NCBI GenBank assembly: GCA_028716305.1
Contig: JAQUQA010000013.1
Location: 6,166-15,136 of the forward strand
Source: Candidatus Omnitrophota bacterium
GTDB lineage: Bacteria > Omnitrophota > Gorgyraeia > Gygaellales > Profunditerraquicolaceae
Reading direction: 5' to 3'
Length of the DNA stretch: 8,971 nt
Shown: positions 6,377-8,971 of the stretch, piece after piece
Numbering within the stretch: position 1 is the stretch's first letter
How the letters are laid out: each line of letters opens with the position of its first letter
The notes under the pieces: generated by a model
The model's database searches: none
Told to the model about the DNA's origin: nothing
The model's input: the letters and a program-made list of their open reading frames with translations, nothing else
Made by a program: the position numbers and the translations under genes

Positions 6377-6834
6377 TTTTTCAGTTTTTTGCGCAACTCT
6401 TTTAAAGATTGAGAGATTACCTTTGTGCCGTAAATGATCGGCATGAAATTCGTATCCCCCTGCCATCGCGGCACAATATGTATGTGCAGATGTCCGGTTA
6501 TTCCGGCACCCGCGACAGCAGAGAGGTTGACCCCGATGTTAAAACCCTGGGGCCGAAGGCATTTTTCCAGGAGCGCCTTTGCTTTATTTACCGCTTTGAT
6601 CAGGTCAAGAACCTCTTCATCACTTAAGAGGTTCAGGTCTTTTGCGTGCCGGCGCGGAGAGACCATTAGGTGCCCGTTGTTATAAGGATAGATGTTAAGG
6701 ATACAAACCGAGTATTTTGTGCCAAAAACCGTATTTTCTTCGTCACCGGATTTTGCGGCGGCGCAGAAAATGCACTTTTTTTGTTTCTTCGCCGAAATAT
6801 AATTTATTCTCCAGGGGGCCCAGAGTTTGTCCAT
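6361..6834 (-). CDS. HIT-family nucleotide hydrolase/transferase (Ap4A phosphorylase-like)
   Basis: A 157-residue histidine-triad protein of the branch starting with LWAPWR and carrying a CxxC. Visible are C21-x-x-C24 (CIFC), NIYPYNNGHLMVSPRRH (47-63) and the histidine triad in GHLHIHIVPRWQGD (H115, H117, H119; the middle His is the expected nucleophile), followed by NFMP. In this branch the cysteines usually bind zinc with nearby histidines. Characterised relatives cleave dinucleoside polyphosphates such as Ap4A or act as adenylyltransferases; the exact substrate is not readable here. The ATG at 6834 has no Shine-Dalgarno. Instead the heptamer array ends 6 bases upstream, so the leader is made mostly of repeats. 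Its last 16 bases overlap the dGTPase-like gene, suggesting coupled nucleotide-metabolism genes. Confidence 0.92.
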   Translation of the reverse strand: MDKLWAPWRINYISAKKQKKCIFCAAAKSGDEENTVFGTKYSVCILNIYPYNNGHLMVSPRRHAKDLNLLSDEEVLDLIKAVNKAKALLEKCLRPQGFNIGVNLSAVAGAGITGHLHIHIVPRWQGDTNFMPIIYGTKVISQSLKELRKKLKKCLKN

Positions 6835-6840
6835 TTTTAT

Positions 6841-6871
6841 CGTATTGCGTATTGCGTTGTGCGTATTGCGT
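6841..6871 (-). repeat. Heptamer tandem array 2 (ACGCAAT type), between phosphoesterase and HIT genes
   Basis: Read on the minus strand: ACGCAAT, ACGCACA, ACGCAAT, ACGCAAT, then ACG, four full 7-base units in perfect phase. It begins 2 bases after the phosphoesterase stop (6874-6876) and ends 6 bases before the HIT start (6834). It matches array 1 over 26 bases with one mismatch. Both arrays have the same orientation relative to the gene whose stop codon they follow closely (the phosphoesterase here, the GspB-like gene at array 1). Confidence 0.85.
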
Positions 6872-6873
6872 TT

Positions 6874-7374
6874 TTATAGTTTAATTATCTTCGCGCTTAT
6901 CTTATCATTAATCTCAATGATCCCGTAAGAATTATAGGGGGCAAATATGGTATCGGTCGCGCTGCCAGGGTTAAAAAACAGGGTCTCTCCGATTTTTTCA
7001 TTCATCGGGGCATGGGAATGCCCGAAAACAATTATATCCACCGGGTCATCCTTAAAGAGCCTTTTTAACAGCTCCGGAAGCCCTGAGGGTATGCCGAAGC
7101 CGTGCATTATCCCGATACGAAATTTACCGACCTGGATGATCTCTTTTTCCGGCAGGACCTTTCTTAGGTCATAGGGGTCCATGTTGCCGTAAACCGCGTA
7201 TACCTTGCTGCAAACTTCTTTTAATTGTTCCAACGCGCTCATATTTACCAGGTCACCGGCATGAATGACCATATCGGCTTTTTTGAAATCTTCCAGGATC
7301 TTCTGTGGTATCCTGGTTGCCCGGTCGGGAATATGCGTGTCGGAAATAACCCCGATTCTGACCTTTTTATTCAT
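6874..7374 (-). CDS. YfcE/MJ0936-type metallophosphoesterase
   Basis: A 166-residue calcineurin-like phosphoesterase of the compact YfcE/MJ0936 family, whose members are metal-dependent phosphodiesterases on small substrates. The two-metal site is complete: D12 and H14 (ISDTH), D41 (HAGD), N64 (YGNMD), H91 (MHG), H119 and H121 (FGHSH). The ATG at 7374 gives the normal start MNKKVRIGVISDTH; a TTG at 7413 would add 13 atypical residues. The ATG overlaps the stop of the upstream ATPase gene by 8 bases (ATGAATAA). No Shine-Dalgarno is visible, which suggests termination-reinitiation coupling to the ATPase. The physiological substrate is unknown. Downstream lies heptamer array 2. Confidence 0.93.
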   Translation of the reverse strand: MNKKVRIGVISDTHIPDRATRIPQKILEDFKKADMVIHAGDLVNMSALEQLKEVCSKVYAVYGNMDPYDLRKVLPEKEIIQVGKFRIGIMHGFGIPSGLPELLKRLFKDDPVDIIVFGHSHAPMNEKIGETLFFNPGSATDTIFAPYNSYGIIEINDKISAKIIKL

Positions 7375-8971
7375 TTTTATAAGCAATGACCCTCGGTTTT
7401 GAAAAAAGGTCAAAAAGCTGGTTAAGGTGGTTCAGGTCCCAGGTAAGGATCTTTTCTTCCATCGCCCTGAGCCTGGCATTCGTGTCCACGTCCCGGAAAG
7501 TAACGATTATTTTTCTTTGTAATTTATGCCGGTATTTTTTACATTCTTTCGCGAAGTCGGAAATGTCCTCTTCGGTTAAAGTCTCTTCTTTTAAGGCGAT
7601 GATCCAGAGGGCGTCGTGGGAGCGCCCGATCAGCCCCTCTCTTAGAGCGCGGCGGTTGAATTCCAGCGGTTTCACTTCCCGGAAATGCGTAAGCTTGAGC
7701 CGCTTTCGTTCCATTTGAATCGTTTCGTCGCAAAACATTCCCAGTAGCTCCTGTATTCTTTCTCCCACCGGCCTTTGGGTGTTTCGCAAGAATTCCTCGA
7801 TAATCTCTTTGAAATTCGAAATAAAAAGGTCTTTTTGATTTTTAGCGTCGAAGGTCAGGGAGTTCAATTTTCTCTGGTAGACGAATTTTATCCAAAAAGC
7901 AAAAACCCTGTCGCAGAGGCAGAGAAAATCCCCGCTGCGGGTGATACAGTCGAGTTCCAGCAGGCCGTTTATTCTTTGCAGGATCTCCTTTTGCGGCTTA
8001 TGCGTTAACAGGCAGATCTCCTTGATCTTATTGTTACCTTTGGCGATCAGATAGATGATGGACATGTAATCCTGGCCGTAATTGGCATCGAGCAGCCGCT
8101 TCATGTAGATGGAAAACCGCTGGTTAAGCGCGCCGGTTGGTTCGAATAAAAGATTTTCCAGGACCAGTGCCAGGTCCTTTTGCGGGTTCTTGGCATAATT
8201 TTCCGCGAGCATCTCCAGGTAAAAGGGGCTCCCTCCTGTAAAATGCACCAGAAAATTCTTGATCCCTTGGGGGGCACAAACATTAAGTTCTTTGAATTTT
8301 TTGTTCAGGTATTGTTCGCTGGTCTTGATATCAAAAGGCTCAACATTGATCACCTCAAAGTTCCCAAAGAGCAGGGAAAGTTCCTTGGAAAGTATGTTCT
8401 TGGCGTGGTATTTTAAAGAACTGATGATGATATACATCGTATTTTTTTGGGAAACCAGGAGTTTCGACCATTCCGAATATATCCTTTTGCTGCCGATTTT
8501 TTCCAGGTTATGGAATTCATCGAAGATGACCACGCAGGACTTGCCGGTTTCGTTCTTGATGATTTCGCAAAGGCCAAGCAGATCGGAAAAAACATTTATT
8601 TTTTTGCGTTTCTCAATTGCCGCGAGTATTGCGGTTATCCTTTCGGTGGTGCGCGGAATGAAGCCCCGGGATTTATTGATCAGGTAATTAATATCTTCGG
8701 CCATGGGTATTTCGCTGTTTAAGAGGAAGTTGTACAAGAATACTCCGATGAACCTGCGGGTAAATGAGTTCAGGGATTCCAGCCTGGCCTCCAGGTAAAT
8801 CGGGATGATATGCGGGTCGGAGAACTTACTGAGGAAGTTGAAAATTATGGAGGTTTTACCGACAAATTCATCTCCGATGATCGCCAGGTTCTGACGGTAG
8901 CCGTTCTTTAGATCATAGACCCGTTTCTGCAGGATCTCCAAATGCGAACTACGGTCAAAAAAGCTTTCTTT
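7367..8971 (-). CDS. Large AAA/STAND-like ATPase with winged helix and divergent C-terminal domain, 5' end cut
   Basis: The frame is open to the right edge, with 534 residues visible. A TTG at 8941 could start it, but upstream codons (KESFFDRSSH) read like the family's usual N-terminal 'F.DR..E...L' motif, so the true start is probably beyond the window. Walker A is GDEFVGKTS (33-41) and Walker B is CVVIFDEFHNL (146-156). GGSPFYLEM (246-254) is the sensor-2-like motif of the archaeal-type ATPase_2/STAND group. A probable winged helix lies at about 300-352, followed by DRVFAFWIKFVYQRK (354-368), as in ATPases carrying a DUF234-like C-terminus. The last 150 residues would then correspond to a PD-(D/E)xK-like fold, but I cannot find a convincing acidic/Lys catalytic set; ALKEE at 459-463 is the nearest. 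Function is unknown. Related proteins are annotated only as ATP-binding proteins. The gene is coupled to the phosphoesterase through an 8-base overlap. Confidence 0.85.
   Translation of the reverse strand, partial: KESFFDRSSHLEILQKRVYDLKNGYRQNLAIIGDEFVGKTSIIFNFLSKFSDPHIIPIYLEARLESLNSFTRRFIGVFLYNFLLNSEIPMAEDINYLINKSRGFIPRTTERITAILAAIEKRKKINVFSDLLGLCEIIKNETGKSCVVIFDEFHNLEKIGSKRIYSEWSKLLVSQKNTMYIIISSLKYHAKNILSKELSLLFGNFEVINVEPFDIKTSEQYLNKKFKELNVCAPQGIKNFLVHFTGGSPFYLEMLAENYAKNPQKDLALVLENLLFEPTGALNQRFSIYMKRLLDANYGQDYMSIIYLIAKGNNKIKEICLLTHKPQKEILQRINGLLELDCITRSGDFLCLCDRVFAFWIKFVYQRKLNSLTFDAKNQKDLFISNFKEIIEEFLRNTQRPVGERIQELLGMFCDETIQMERKRLKLTHFREVKPLEFNRRALREGLIGRSHDALWIIALKEETLTEEDISDFAKECKKYRHKLQRKIIVTFRDVDTNARLRAMEEKILTWDLNHLNQLFDLFSKPRVIAYKNE

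Noticed and set aside
6377..6466. A longer dGTPase start at 6466.
   Set aside because: It would add 30 residues unlike the family and overlap the HIT gene by 106 bases; the ATG at 6376 matches the expected N-terminus.
6872..6879. A TATAAA-like box upstream of array 2 as a promoter for HIT.
   Set aside because: No acceptable -35 hexamer is found about 17 bases upstream, and the region is AT-rich enough for chance. It remains unsupported without 5' end mapping.
8180..8722. Several plus-strand open frames of 78-142 codons opposite the large ATPase.
   Set aside because: They overlap the Walker B to sensor region of a well-supported gene and show no recognisable domain.

Overview
The window looks like a chromosomal segment of a PVC-superphylum bacterium, most likely Candidatus Omnitrophota (OP3) or a relative. 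The main evidence is the small basic protein at 3294-3593, whose N-terminal core resembles the PVC 'small basic protein' signature family. The taxon is an inference, since no rRNA gene or other marker is present. Coding density is very high. There is no gene-free stretch over about 60 bases, and I see no tRNA, rRNA, CRISPR array, insertion sequence or phage gene.

Layout: on the left, two plus-strand genes (1-816 and 819-1349) encode an ExeA/GspA-type AAA ATPase and a GspB-like single-pass membrane protein, an accessory pair of type II secretion or type IV pilus-like machines. They converge on a long minus-strand gene train filling the rest of the window. Read in its own direction (right to left) the train is: a large AAA/STAND-like ATPase open at the right edge (7367-8971), a YfcE/MJ0936-type metallophosphoesterase (6874-7374), a HIT-family nucleotide hydrolase or transferase (6361-6834), a dGTPase-like HD phosphohydrolase (5222-6376), a GAF plus HD-GYP cyclic-di-GMP phosphodiesterase (4198-5262), a SPOR-domain membrane protein (3597-4196), the small basic protein (3294-3593), a secreted double-SH3b protein (2510-3289) and 3-dehydroquinate synthase aroB (1405-2493). 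Neighbours overlap by 8-41 bases or are 1-16 bases apart, so they are probably cotranscribed and partly translationally coupled. The one larger gap (39 bases) is between the phosphoesterase and the HIT gene.

That gap, and the gap between the two convergent transcription units, each hold a short tandem array of a heptamer (ACGCAAT and variants). The two arrays match each other over 26 bases with one mismatch. They are the clearest non-coding structure here.

Functionally the window mixes nucleotide housekeeping (dGTPase, HIT), second-messenger turnover (HD-GYP), cell-envelope or peptidoglycan-facing proteins (SPOR, SH3b, GspA/GspB-like), one shikimate-pathway enzyme and a likely nucleic-acid-binding small basic protein. 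I see no complete novel defence or mobile system. The points worth a second look are the heptamer arrays, the alanine/lysine-rich tail and strong ribosome binding site of the small basic protein, the SH3b-SH3b-C-terminal-domain protein, and the large ATPase with a divergent C-terminal domain coupled to a phosphoesterase.
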